Source: Cantharellus purpuraceus
Lineage: Eukaryota > Basidiomycota > Agaricomycetes > Cantharellales > Hydnaceae
Assembly (NCBI GenBank): GCA_025174535.1
Contig: JALBUN010000049.1
Location: 1,798,001 to 1,862,000, forward strand
DNA length: 64,000 bases
Reading direction: 5' to 3'
Shown here: in pieces, positions 22,782-33,302 of the stretch
How positions within the stretch are numbered: the first letter of the stretch is position 1
Layout: every line of letters begins with the position of its first letter
Program-made: the position numbers and the translations under genes
Notes under the pieces: model-generated
Database searches by the model: none
What the model was told of the DNA's origin: nothing
Seen by the model: the letters and a program-made list of their open reading frames with translations, nothing else

Positions 22782-25700
22782 ACAGTGATAGTGGCATGTA
22801 TATAGAGCGATTGCCTATTGATGGTGATGCATTTCTGACTTTCCTACGACCCGCTCTCAGATGTAGAAGGTGCATGTAAATAGTGAGTACTGCAACTTGG
22901 ACAGTACTGCGGCGCTAGAAAAAAAACCAGCAATCCTTTCTAGTTAGCACATCATCACCATTAGCAATTTTGATGTTGCCGTTGATGCTAGTCCTTGTCA
23001 GCCACGAATGTTAATACTAGATTCAAGATCTCATCCATTGCCAAGGACCCAAGTTATTAAATCTGATCCGACAATTCAATTCCTCTCTGAGATCATATGT
23101 CTTTAGGAATGCAGCAAGCCACGACATTCCTAATCCCGCGTCTTTCATCTAGAAAAATGCAGACCTGAGAGTCTACACCATCATGATGTTTACTCAGTAT
23201 ACCACTAGCATTTCTGGAGTGTCAACGGTATATGTTTCAAGCTCTTGCCTCCCCTTCGTTTGAAAGTTGCGTGCTCATGCCAGTGCACACCCTCGCACAT
23301 CAAATCATACATGCATCTGAAGGGTTCACGCCGTTCCTTTCGCAACCAATTACGCACATCGTCAAAGCAGCGCACACGAACCACATGAGGAGATCGACCC
23401 TAACTCTTCCATAAAGTACTTGCACTCATTCGTCCTTCTGTCTATCAGAAGCAGTGCACAAGCTCTCAGAGTGAAGGATGAACAGGAGGCAAGCAATCCA
23501 ATCCAGAAGCGCAAGCAAGTGCCAGAAACGCTCATATGAAGACGGGGGAAGTCTAGGGCAATATCGTGGATGGCACCTATGATCTGCTTGTAGTCATCTG
23601 TGACTAACGGGAGAGTACTAGTACTAGCATTGACATTGCATGACCTTTCTCCGATAAAAAGGTAAGCCCATAACGAACGAGAAAAATGAGAACTGCTTAC
23701 AGAGTTCTCTGCAGGCTTTAAGGGGTCCGCCTTCATGCTCTCACAGCCAGCGAACTACCTGAATACCCAGAGAAAGAGACAATGTTACCATTCCATAACC
23801 TCGATCGGAGAGTCATGAATCAACCTGGGATTGTCGCAATGAATTTCAGCATGCTCTGGTCGCGATGTCATTTTAAACTCATTTTGGACACATAAGAGAC
23901 AAATCGCTCATGCCTACACTACTGTCAGCTAAAGCGACCAGTGGCACAAACCGCTGGAGTTAGAAGCGATATGGAAGAAAACATTACCAAAAAAGTGACT
24001 ATAGGGTGAAATATCTTGGCCACTCTATCACGCCAGTCTTGGTCAATTTATATACATGTCACAGCTCATGATCGGGACCACGGACATCATAGACAGGACG
24101 CGGTATGTTGCAGAGTGACGCGACAATGACCAATCACTCTGGTCTTGCTTGGTGTCCAACTATATATGTAGACGGGAGGATCCGTGGGAGAGACTCATCT
24201 TCTACTCCCACGGATCCCAGATCCCAAAATATAAAATTAGTTCACGCTCTACAGCGTACCCCATAGTTTATTATCTTCACGGTATACCGCTGAAAAATCC
24301 TCATTACGGTACGAATGAAAAAAATGAAGCGTAAACGGGAGATGAATAGCCGGAATGACGTACCGTCTGTTTGTTAGACACCTTTTGGGCGAAGCGGTGG
24401 CACCTCCCGTCGTGATGACAAATGATTACATAAGCTCCAGGTGTCCATGTTGCCAGCTTCATCGTAGCATAATAATCCCAACGGCTAAACGGGCACAGTA
24501 CAGCGGTCTCTGATTTCCATGTGCTCTGTGAATGGCCACGTGCCTATCTGATGCCGCTTGAACTGCAGCCTGTTTTGCCTGAGACGACATGGCGACTCGG
24601 ATGGAGCAGACGGCTGAAGTGGAGTAACATATCGAAGAGTAATGAGTACGAAATGAGTAGAACGTCCGAACAGGAGGCATATATATATGTGGTTGGTATT
24701 CTGCAAAGCGTTAGATATGTCAATCGATGTATATCCTAAACATTCTCTGCCAGCATATCAGGCGGTACCAATGCATTAGCTTTCAATAATTCCGCTGCTT
24801 TCCTTAGCGCTTTCCAGTTCGACTCGAGAGGTTCACCTCAATGACGGTCTACTGATCTGGCAACAGGTGGATGGTGCCGTCGACCCGACCAACTTTAATC
24901 TATGTAAAGGCCACTTTATGCATCAGCGGCCCACTGTGGGGTCGCATCGAGATCATTGAACTCTCTGGAAGTCTGGCGGAAGCCATCAAGCAAAGCGTAT
25001 ATACTGATTGATAGCGGTATCGTCAGTCAATCCGAAGATGGTGAATGGCAAAGAGGTGCAGTCAGGTTCCTTGTGGGCTTTGACCTCGGTGACGGTTGAG
25101 TCTATTGGAAATGTCAAGGACAAAACAACATTCAGTTGTTCAATCTTCCTCACATGTAATTTCTGTTTTTCTGTGTAAGCGACCTGTTCATCTTAGGAAT
25201 GCTGATTCATGATGTAAGGGCAGATTAGTACAATATACCTGACCTAGGCCAAATACTGCAGTTGGCATGCAAGCTATAACAACAAAAAGAAACCCTAGTC
25301 CATATTCAGCGTAGCCAACGTACAAGTCCTGGGCTGGATTGTGAACCGCAGCTGAAGCGGTCAACGCTTCACATCGTAAGAGAGGCAGATAAAGCCCCTC
25401 CAGACCCAAACCCGAATCATGGCGTCGAGCGTGGTCCAAGCGGAGTAAAAGCACGGAGATGCCACGCGTCGGAGCTGCTGACTATTACACATTGTCTTCT
25501 TCCCGGACCCATTTGTAAGCCGATTTGTAAACCGATGCTCATTTCCGTGTGGATCTATCAAGTTCTGTGAGCTGTGATAGTCGAATTACGCTAAGAGAAA
25601 CAAGGTCAGTGTAGCCTCGCCGGCTCTTTTTTCTGGTGAGCCATTAGTAAATGTTGTTATGTACCCAAGGTAGAACAGCGACGGTCGATGGCAACTCAAT

Positions 25701-25973
25701 ATTAAATTCCAGTCGTGCTATGGATGAATCATGATTAGTGTGACAAGCGAATGCATAGACTTTGCTCCTAGATTGGTAGGCGACCGCTCGGAGCTGAGTC
25801 GAAAAAGGCTAATGGATGAATTCTCTCCGAAATGCCAGCAGATCGGAGGCGGTGTGATCATTACTCATACGCACGCCAGTAGGTCTCTCACACACCAAAG
25901 TGTCTGTAATGCTCTTGTTTAAAAAGACGTATACCTTGAAGCCTGACCACCAACTTAAACTACCCCATCAAGC
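22782..25973. other. Gene-poor stretch before SDR copy 1
   Basis: About 3.2 kb. A minus-strand open frame at 23362-23736 (124 codons, including IIGAIHDIALDFPRLHMSVS) has some hydrophobic character but no family I recognise. No other supportable gene. Contains the 13-bp hairpin at 24178-24217. Confidence 0.4.
24178..24217. repeat. Perfect 13-bp inverted repeat (hairpin)
   Basis: GGATCCGTGGGAG at 24178-24190 is the exact reverse complement of CTCCCACGGATCC at 24205-24217, with a 14-nt loop. It lies in gene-poor sequence. It could be a small palindrome, the trace of a mobile element, or an RNA hairpin. Confidence 0.85.
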
Positions 25974-27337
25974 ATGTCTTCACAAAGCAGAATACTAGCA
26001 AGCATTTCACACTTTTTGCAAGGACACCCGCTGACAAGAATATAGGTCACCGGTGCTTCAGGGTTCGTTGGTTCTCATATTGTAGACCAACTTCTCCGGG
26101 CTGGATACGTCGTAAGAGGGTAAACCTCGATGTTCATTGTTTCGCGAGCATTTTTTCACCGTATAGCCATCAGGGTATCTCGTTCCCCTAAAGCAGAGCA
26201 GCTGCGGAAGAATTGTTCTGACCCCAATTTTGAAGTGACGGTCGTCGATGATCTGATTGCAGGTGATTTCTCCGAGGCTTTACGAGGTATGTCTCGAGAT
26301 TTAGATTTAACAACACTTTCCCCTGCTCACGTTCTCTATTCTTTAGAGGTCACAGGTGTGATTCATGTTGCATCAGCGATGACCGGAGGACAGGACTCCT
26401 TAGAGGTTTTAGCTCATTCCCTTCTGTTCGCCATCCTGTCTCGGGTTAACAATGCTCCATCCTTTAGGTCGCCATAGGCGGTACAATGAATTTAATTCGC
26501 CAAGCATGTGCCGCAAACGTCTACAAAGTCATCGTGATCAGTAGTTTCGTTACGACATTTACCACCCGGGAAGAAGTAAGTGATGGCTCTCGCATCCTCA
26601 CCAATAAAGGTGTGTCCATTTTACCAGTACGAGCTTCCCATCATTCATCCGCTCGCTCCCTTGCTAGACTGGAGAAAGGTGACTAAGGGGGATGTGAAAC
26701 CCGACACACCTAATATGGAAGTTTACGCTGCGTCAAAAACTCTTGCGGAGCGTGCTGCGTGGGGTTTTGCAGAATCGCACCCAGAGCTCGACCTAACTAC
26801 CAGTAAGAGCCTACATCTTGTACTTCTGCGGCATCACGCTGACCATGCTAACCAGTCCTTCCCCCTTTCATCTACGGCCCTCTTGCTCCTGCTCACGTGG
26901 TCTCAGACCCATCAGGACTCAGCACCAACCACTGGCTCTACCTACTAGTCGCAAAACCTACCGCGACATATCCTGCTCTCGTCACACCACACGCCGTAGA
27001 CGTTCGCGATGTCGCTACGGCTGCCGTGCGTGCTCTTTCCGTTCCCAAGCCACGCCCAAGCGAGAGGCAGCAACAGCGGCGGATCCTTCTCCATGGCGGA
27101 TCCTTCACCTGGACCGACGCCGTGCGGCACCTCGCTCGTGTGCGGCCGGAGCTGAAAGGCAGACTCGTGGAGGGTGGGAATCCGCGTGTAGATCAGGGAG
27201 ATGCAACGTCCGTCTCAAGCCTTGATACGACCGTAGCTAAGGAAGCCCTTGGTATTGCGTCGTTCATCAGTTGGCACCAAATGGTGGAGGATGCGATGGA
27301 CAGCATGATTCAGAGAGAAGCCACATGGGTAAATTAA
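25974..27337 (+). CDS. Extended short-chain reductase (GRE2/DFR-like), copy 1
   Basis: NAD(P)H-dependent carbonyl reductase of the extended SDR family (yeast Gre2, dihydroflavonol reductase, yeast aldehyde reductase type). Seven exons join to an intact protein of about 340 residues. MSSQSRIL is joined to VTGASGFVGSHIVDQLLRAG (Rossmann GxxGxxG), then SRSPKAEQLRKNCSDPNFEV, VTGVIHVASAMTGG, TMNLIRQACAANVYKVIVIS with the catalytic Ser, NKDWRKVTKGDVKPDT, and the catalytic YAASK in MEVYAASKTLAERAAWGFAE. The remainder is LPPFIYGPLAPAHVVS, HAVDVRDVATAAVRALSVP and the C terminus SWHQMVEDAMDSMIQREATW. Intron 1 (25998-26045, 48 nt) begins GC, not GT; the other introns are GT-AG. A second copy lies at 31251-32605. 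Substrate unknown. Confidence 0.93.
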
Positions 27338-28574
27338 ACACTGTAAGGTCTCTCAGGCTGGCAATGGCGGCGCTGGTAGGGTGTTACAGATGCAAGCCTT
27401 ATTGGCAATCAATAACCTCTTTATGATAGACAAATGAATAATAGAGACTGCAGTAGTTTCTCAAGCATAGTGCTAAAGAGTATTGACTTCAGGAAACTTT
27501 ACATCAGCAGGGATCTAAGTCTTCAACCAAATAACTGAGAACATAGTTATTGATCTTGCTTCGGAATTCAATATCGATATTCTCATCACAAGTGCGGCTA
27601 TTCATGCACGAACCACTTATGTCGGCAACATCCGCTACATCCAGTGTGGAGAGGGATTGTTTACCTTCTTCATGTGCGTGAAGACCATGATCATGAGTAG
27701 AAGAGTGCATGGACGATCGGTATCAGAGACCCCTGTTCGGGCCTGGACTGGGATCAGGGATACCTAGGGGTTTTCAGGGGTCCTACGCATGCATGCTTCC
27801 ATCCCCCATGGGCTCCGCGCTCCAATGCCCGACGACTTGTTTAAACCATGACGCATAACTTGACGCATGTACCCCTCGCTGAGCGTCAGGCCTTCAGGGA
27901 CTTGCATCGTCCTTGGCAGTCTGATGCAGATATTGCTTATTCACCAGTGGCAAGTGGCAAAACGTGATGAAGTAGGTGCGGACTTGTACGCCGTGCACGT
28001 GAAGCTATATGAAGCCCAGGTTCTCCCATGCTATCCGATCGCCCGTATTCGCATCCTGTATAAGGAGATAGGGGTTGGTAGTCGCTGCTGGAAGTACGCA
28101 TGCCATCTGCTCCGGTGAAGCATTCAGTGTACAATGGCTGAAAGTCCCAGGATGTGATTCAGTCTGAGAGCGTGGCAGCTGCCTCATTGGTTCGTGTATG
28201 ATGGACTATTGGTCTGATGAATGTTTTAGAGCCAGGTTCATGTGAAGATCTTGGCTTCATCGCCGTAGACAACGTATGTACATGGACACAAAACCACTGG
28301 TCAGTACAAGAAGGCGACTTTCACATTGGCTCTTGAGTTAGGATCGATTGCAAGTGCCTTTTCACATCCGAGAGCGGACTCGGATAGTTACAAAGTGACG
28401 CTTCGAGCGCGAGCGTATGAGATATTAAGATGAAAGACAGAAAACGGAGAGATGCTGGTACAGGAGGCTGAAAACAAAATAGAACTACAGAAATGAGAAT
28501 GGAAAAACATGCGTATAAAAGTACAATGGCAACACAAAGCTGGCGGAGGCGGCGCACGTGACACCCAGAAAATG
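27338..28574. other. Gene-poor stretch after SDR copy 1
   Basis: About 1.2 kb. The first 100 bp resemble the 3' flank of SDR copy 2 at a low level (shared pieces such as ACGATAGAC/ATGATAGAC and ATGCAAGCC), showing that the duplication ran past the stop codon. No gene seen. Confidence 0.4.
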
Positions 28575-29330
28575 TTACATGATATAAGTCGAAGGATTAC
28601 CGTTGCTGTCAAAGTGGATGAAGCGTATCTGCAGGGGACCATTGCCTCCACTATGAACCCTCTCACTTTCCCTCTCATGACTGTCTCTGCTCGACTCGCC
28701 CTGTCCGTCGCGCGGTGAGTCCTGTTCGGGGACTGTAATTGTTTGCGGTGATTGTGAGGGTAGCTGGTGGTGAGCTGTCCCTCCCAATTCCTGCGTCTTG
28801 AGCCATGGGTTCGAGATTGTCGTGGCTGGTGATGGAGTGATATTGTCCAATGGGTCGGGTTGATGATGCATGGCAGACGTCTTTCAAAGCCCCCATAAGC
28901 CGAGTGTATGGATGCTGGGCAGGCGGTCTTCCATCGCAGCAGCATCATCCACGGTGGATGGTCCCGTTTGTGATGCCGGTGACGCAACCTCCCATCCCTC
29001 CTCAACCTCGTCCTCCTGCAACTGTCCATCCCACCAACACGGCGGCCAAATCTCATGACCCACCCTCCGAAAGTCGACCGGTAGTGGAATCGCAACGCTC
29101 CCTTGTGGCCGAGTGACAGGGAATTCGAGGGTGGGACAAATACTTATGCACCCAACACAGTCACAAGTCGGCAGGTGTCCAAATCCAACTGTAGCAGCGC
29201 TGTTGGTGGCGTACATATCTACAAAGCCATAAGTGTTTGACCACACCTGTGGCACCGTGTTTGTTTCCTCACTTTGAATAGCAAGGTATAGCGGAATGAC
29301 TATGTTTTGTGGATAATGTCACTATTGAAT
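28575..29330 (-). CDS. Hypothetical protein, frame interrupted by one TGA
   Basis: A continuous minus-strand frame from about 29330 to a stop at 28575 is broken only by a TGA at 28884-28886. The first part contains NIVIPLYLAIQSEETNTVPQ, WSNTYGFVDMYATNSAATVG, a Cys-rich patch TCDCVGCISIC, and VGHEIWPPCWWDGQLQEDEV. The second is Ser/Pro/Glu-rich (TVPEQDSPRDGQGESSRDSH, FDSNGNPSTYIM). Amino-acid usage looks coding in both halves. An upstream exon is likely, since the frame opens without an ATG. I do not recognise the family. It may end at the TGA, use a missed intron there, or be a young pseudogene. Confidence 0.4.
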
Positions 29331-31250
29331 TTGTCAGTGGCCTTGTCATCCATGCTGCGACAGAGCGTGGCTCACGAGAATAGTAGATTTACTGGACAGA
29401 AGACAGGACAGTCAGTAGCACGAAGTGTGGTGTCTAGTAGAACGCACCGTTGGCAACAGGGATTTTGAACGAGACAGTCGATTTTTGCTTAGAGTTGTGG
29501 TTGAGCTGGCGGTGACGGTACGTGCTGGTGTGTGGCACTAAAAGTGACAGCAGTGTGTTTATATGTGTGCTAAAGGACAATAGGGAAGCCGTAGGCGACT
29601 GATGCATGGGGTGCATGGGTATCACAAGAGAACTTTGAATTTTAAAGAAGCGTTAGCCAGTTATGGAATCTTAATCAATGATAGTATGTTGAACAATGGA
29701 TTGGCAATGGGGTACAGAGGCGGGTACTCATTGGCGGAGATTCGCCTAAGTCGACACTATTCCTCATAGGATGAAACTTCCTTTGTCTGGTCAGCATTCC
29801 CAAGGTTAGACGAGAGGACAATGGCCACACATAAGCAGTATATCCTGAAGGTTGGTGGTATAATCACGCTGCACGAGGAATCCGGACTGAACACAAGTGC
29901 CGCACCGCACAGCATATGTGACCAGTTTCGGCGTGGAATCTTGCACATAGCGCCATACTTCACACCTGAGTCTTAACCTTGTCAGAAAAGTTAAGGGCCG
30001 GGAAGGCTGGTCGGGGGGTGCGGTATTTACACGAGGGAGCTGCACGGACGTCGGATGTACCGACGTGTACTATGTCTTAATTGCCACTAGTCAAACATTG
30101 CATTGCAGGATGAAGAGCCTGGGTTATCTCGGTGTTGACATGGTGTGTACAAAGTATGGGAAGTCCGTTGGAAAAATGTTAGCTTGTTTCCGGCTACACT
30201 CAGAATATCAGCAGACACGAATTGGGACATAGTGTGTCGGGGCAACTCCCCATGTCTATGTCTAAGTCCTTCTTAACTGTTGATATCAGTATGTTGTTAA
30301 CACAGGTAGCGCTCTCCAGAATTTCAATATATATGTATAGAATCCTTTCCATCGTTTAACTGCCCAATCGACATTGGGATGTCATTCTCGACAATATAGT
30401 CCACTCGGTATACGCGATCTTTCCATCGACACCCCAAACAGCTTCAAATAAGATAAGTACGCCGTGGCCGCTCAATATAGGCGCATTGTGATCTTGAATT
30501 GCTGTGAAACTGGACAACCATACAACGCTTGTTCACGAAGCTCGTGCCCTTGTCCCAGGTAGATGTTGGGAAAACGCGCAGGAGGGACACACAAAGGGGA
30601 CGACAGCACCGACGTGGTGATGGTTAGGTTACAAACGCATGAGTAGTTACATAAGTAATCTAACGATATAGTGCCTTGGCACTGCCTAATAACACACGCT
30701 GCTCGCATGTTCCAACAGTAGATGTACCGATGCCTTTTCCTCCCTGGCAATGGCTTTCACATGCAGGTCACAGAAGGCATCGGAGTTTTGAAAGCCAAGA
30801 AAGAAACAAGTGAATTCAAGGTCCAGTGCCTTCTGTATCGAGTTTTCATAAAGTAGTCCAGAATGTCCCAACAACTTCCTAGGCTACATTCGACCTCGGC
30901 GGGAGTCCGAAACAGGATCCTTTTACCCATTCAAGAAAAGTTGTATTTTTCCCAGTATATTCCTGACTGTATATGCTAAATATCCCAAAACCTCCCTAAA
31001 CTGGCATTGACTCCAGCCGATCCCTACCTATCGCTCGTCGATTCTTAATTGGGATGATTAGTGTCTAGGTTAACACAGAGAAGACACGAATATCGGAAAG
31101 CCGCTCCAACTTGCGTCGAAATAGGGTAATGGACGCAGCTTCTCTCCACAATTTCAGGAGGTCAGAGATTGTAACGATATAGACAGTAACGATGTATACG
31201 CCAAGGAGACCAACGTATAACTTGAACATCAACTCATCTCCCTATCAACC
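29331..31250. other. Gene-poor stretch before SDR copy 2
   Basis: About 1.9 kb; no gene recognised. A minus-strand frame at 29434-29625 could be a 5' exon of the hypothetical gene to its left. A small inverted repeat is listed at 30048-30066. Confidence 0.4.
30048..30066. repeat. Small perfect inverted repeat
   Basis: ACGTCGG - ATGTA - CCGACGT, 7-bp arms around 5 nt. It could be a binding site for a dimeric regulator, but may be chance. Confidence 0.6.
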
Positions 31251-32605
31251 ATGTCCTCACGAAGCAGAATACTAGCAAGTTACCTTCATCACTTGCAAGA
31301 ACATTAGCTGACAATAATACAGGTCACTGGTGCTTCAGGATTCGTTGGTTCTCATATTGTAAACCAACTTCTCCGAACTGGATACGCCGTAAGAGTGTAA
31401 GTCTTGATATCTGTTGTTTCGCGAGCATTTTTCACGGTTACACCATCAGGGTATCTCGTTCGCTTAAAGCAGAGCAGCTGCGGAAGAATTGTTCCGACCC
31501 CAATTTTGAAGTGACGGTCGTCGATGATCTTATTGCAGGTGATTTCTCCGAGGCTTTACGGAGTATGTCTCTCATACTCATATCCCATGGTCCTTCTTTT
31601 TAACAAACACTTAAGGCATCGCAGCTGTGATTCATGTTGCATCACCCCTACCTTGGGCACAGGACATCAAGCTGGAGGTTTGAACACCCCCTTCTATTCT
31701 TCTGGCACTCAAAATGCATCTTTAGGTCGCTATAGGCAGCACAATGAATGTCATTCGTCAAGCATATGCCAAAAAGGTGTACAAAGTTATCCTGATTAGT
31801 AGTTTCGGCACAACATTTACTACAGGGGAAGAAATAAATGATGGCTCTCGCGTCATCACCAATAAAGGTGCGTCCATTTTACCAGCACGAGCTTCCCATC
31901 ATTCATCTGCTTTAAGACTGGAGAAAGGTGACTGAAGAAGATGTGAAGCCCGACGCACCGGGTTGGGAAGTTTATCTTGCGTCGAAAACTCTTGCAGAGC
32001 GTGCTGCATGGGATTTTGCTGAATCGCACCCAGAGCTCGACCTAACCACTAGTGAGAATCCACTTCTCCATCTTTTATCCAAACAGTCTCTTGCTGACCA
32101 CTGTTAACCAGTCCTCCCGCCTTGCATCTATGGCCCTCTTGCACCTGCTCACGTGGTCTCAGACCCATCCTTGGCAGGGCTTAGCACCAACCACTGGCTC
32201 TATCAACTAGTCACACAGCCAACTGCGAAATACCCAGATGTCAATATTCTACAAGCCGTAGACGTTCGCGATGTCGCTACGGCTGCCGTGCGTGCTCTTT
32301 CCGTTCCCAAGCCACGCCCAAGCGAGAGGCAGCAACAACGGCGGATCCTTCTCCATGGCGGATCCTTCACCTGGACCGATGCCGTGCGGCACCTCGCTCG
32401 TGTGCGGCCGGAGCTGAAAGGCAGACTCGTGGAGGGTGGGAATCCGCGTGTAGATCAGGGAGATGCAACGTCCGTCTCAAGCCTTGATACGACCGTAGCT
32501 AAGGAAGTCCTTGGTATTGCGTCGTTCATCAGTTGGCACCAGATGGTGGAGGATGCGATGGACAGCATGATTCAGAGGGAAGCCACATGGGTGAATACAC
32601 GGTAA
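31251..32605 (+). CDS. Extended short-chain reductase (GRE2/DFR-like), copy 2
   Basis: Paralogue of the gene at 25974 with the same seven-exon layout and an intact reading frame after splicing. MSSRSRIL is joined to VTGASGFVGSHIVNQLLRTG, then SLKAEQLRKNCSDPNFEV, IAAVIHVASPLPWAQD, TMNVIRQAYAKKVYKVILIS, NKDWRKVTEEDVKPDA, the active-site YLASK in WEVYLASKTLAERAAWDFAE, LPPCIYGPLAPAHVVS and QAVDVRDVATAAVRALSVP. The C terminus is ATWVNTR, two codons longer than copy 1. Intron 1 (31275-31322, 48 nt) begins GCAAGT, a consensus GC-AG donor. From 32255 to about 32596 it is about 98 percent identical to copy 1 (6 differences in about 340 bp), and 96 percent in exon 3, while the exon segment just before 32255 is strongly diverged. 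Its reaction is inferred from family only. Confidence 0.93.
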
Positions 32606-33302
32606 GATCTCAGTCTGTGATGGCAGCACAGACAGAGTGATGTTACATGCAAGCCACCTCTGCAAATCAGAATACCCTTGTACGATAGACCGCACTCGTA
32701 CAATGACAGTCCAAAGCGAGCGAGGAAATACGAAGACAGTGGATAATAAGGAAATGGTGCTAGACAAGAACTACGCTACGGTCAATAAACTATAACGTGC
32801 ACAAGAAACTCGTGCTCACCTCAGTGAATAGAAGATTCACTGAGGTGTTACGGTCACGCAGTGTGACTATACAGTAGCAGTTGATCACGTGCGTTCCAGC
32901 TTGCCACGCGATTCCTTCAACAGTGGATAGTATCTACACATTCAACGCAGTCGCATTCCTAGTCAATGTGATGCTTCCTCTTTTGCCTTTACGTAATTCG
33001 ACCTCGCCAACTCCCGCTTACCATGAAGTTCTAGGAGAGCATATGCCGAATTAGTTGCTTGTGTTAATTTGCAATTATCGTTTCTAGACGTGAATACTAT
33101 AAGGCAGGCAGTGGCAAGAAGAAGAGCATATGGATAGGCGCAGGCAGCTGCGAGGCTCACAGGAGACAGCAATAGCCGTCGAGGGCCATCAAGGAATGGT
33201 TCACAGCCGACATTAACCTCTATTTTTAGGATAGTTCATGTGCACGAACCAATTTTTCAATTAGTGGACCGTTCCTGGGTGTCTACTCTCCAGTACCCGT
33301 GG
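32606..33302. other. Convergent intergenic region
   Basis: About 700 bp between the 3' ends of SDR copy 2 and COG8. It contains the hairpin at 32817-32847; no gene otherwise. Confidence 0.5.
32817..32847. repeat. Perfect 13-bp hairpin between convergent genes
   Basis: CACCTCAGTGAAT (32817-32829), loop AGAAG, ATTCACTGAGGTG (32835-32847). A stable stem with a 5-nt loop about 210 bp after the SDR stop and about 455 bp after the COG8 stop on the other strand. It could act in 3'-end formation or be a relic of a small palindromic element. Confidence 0.85.
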
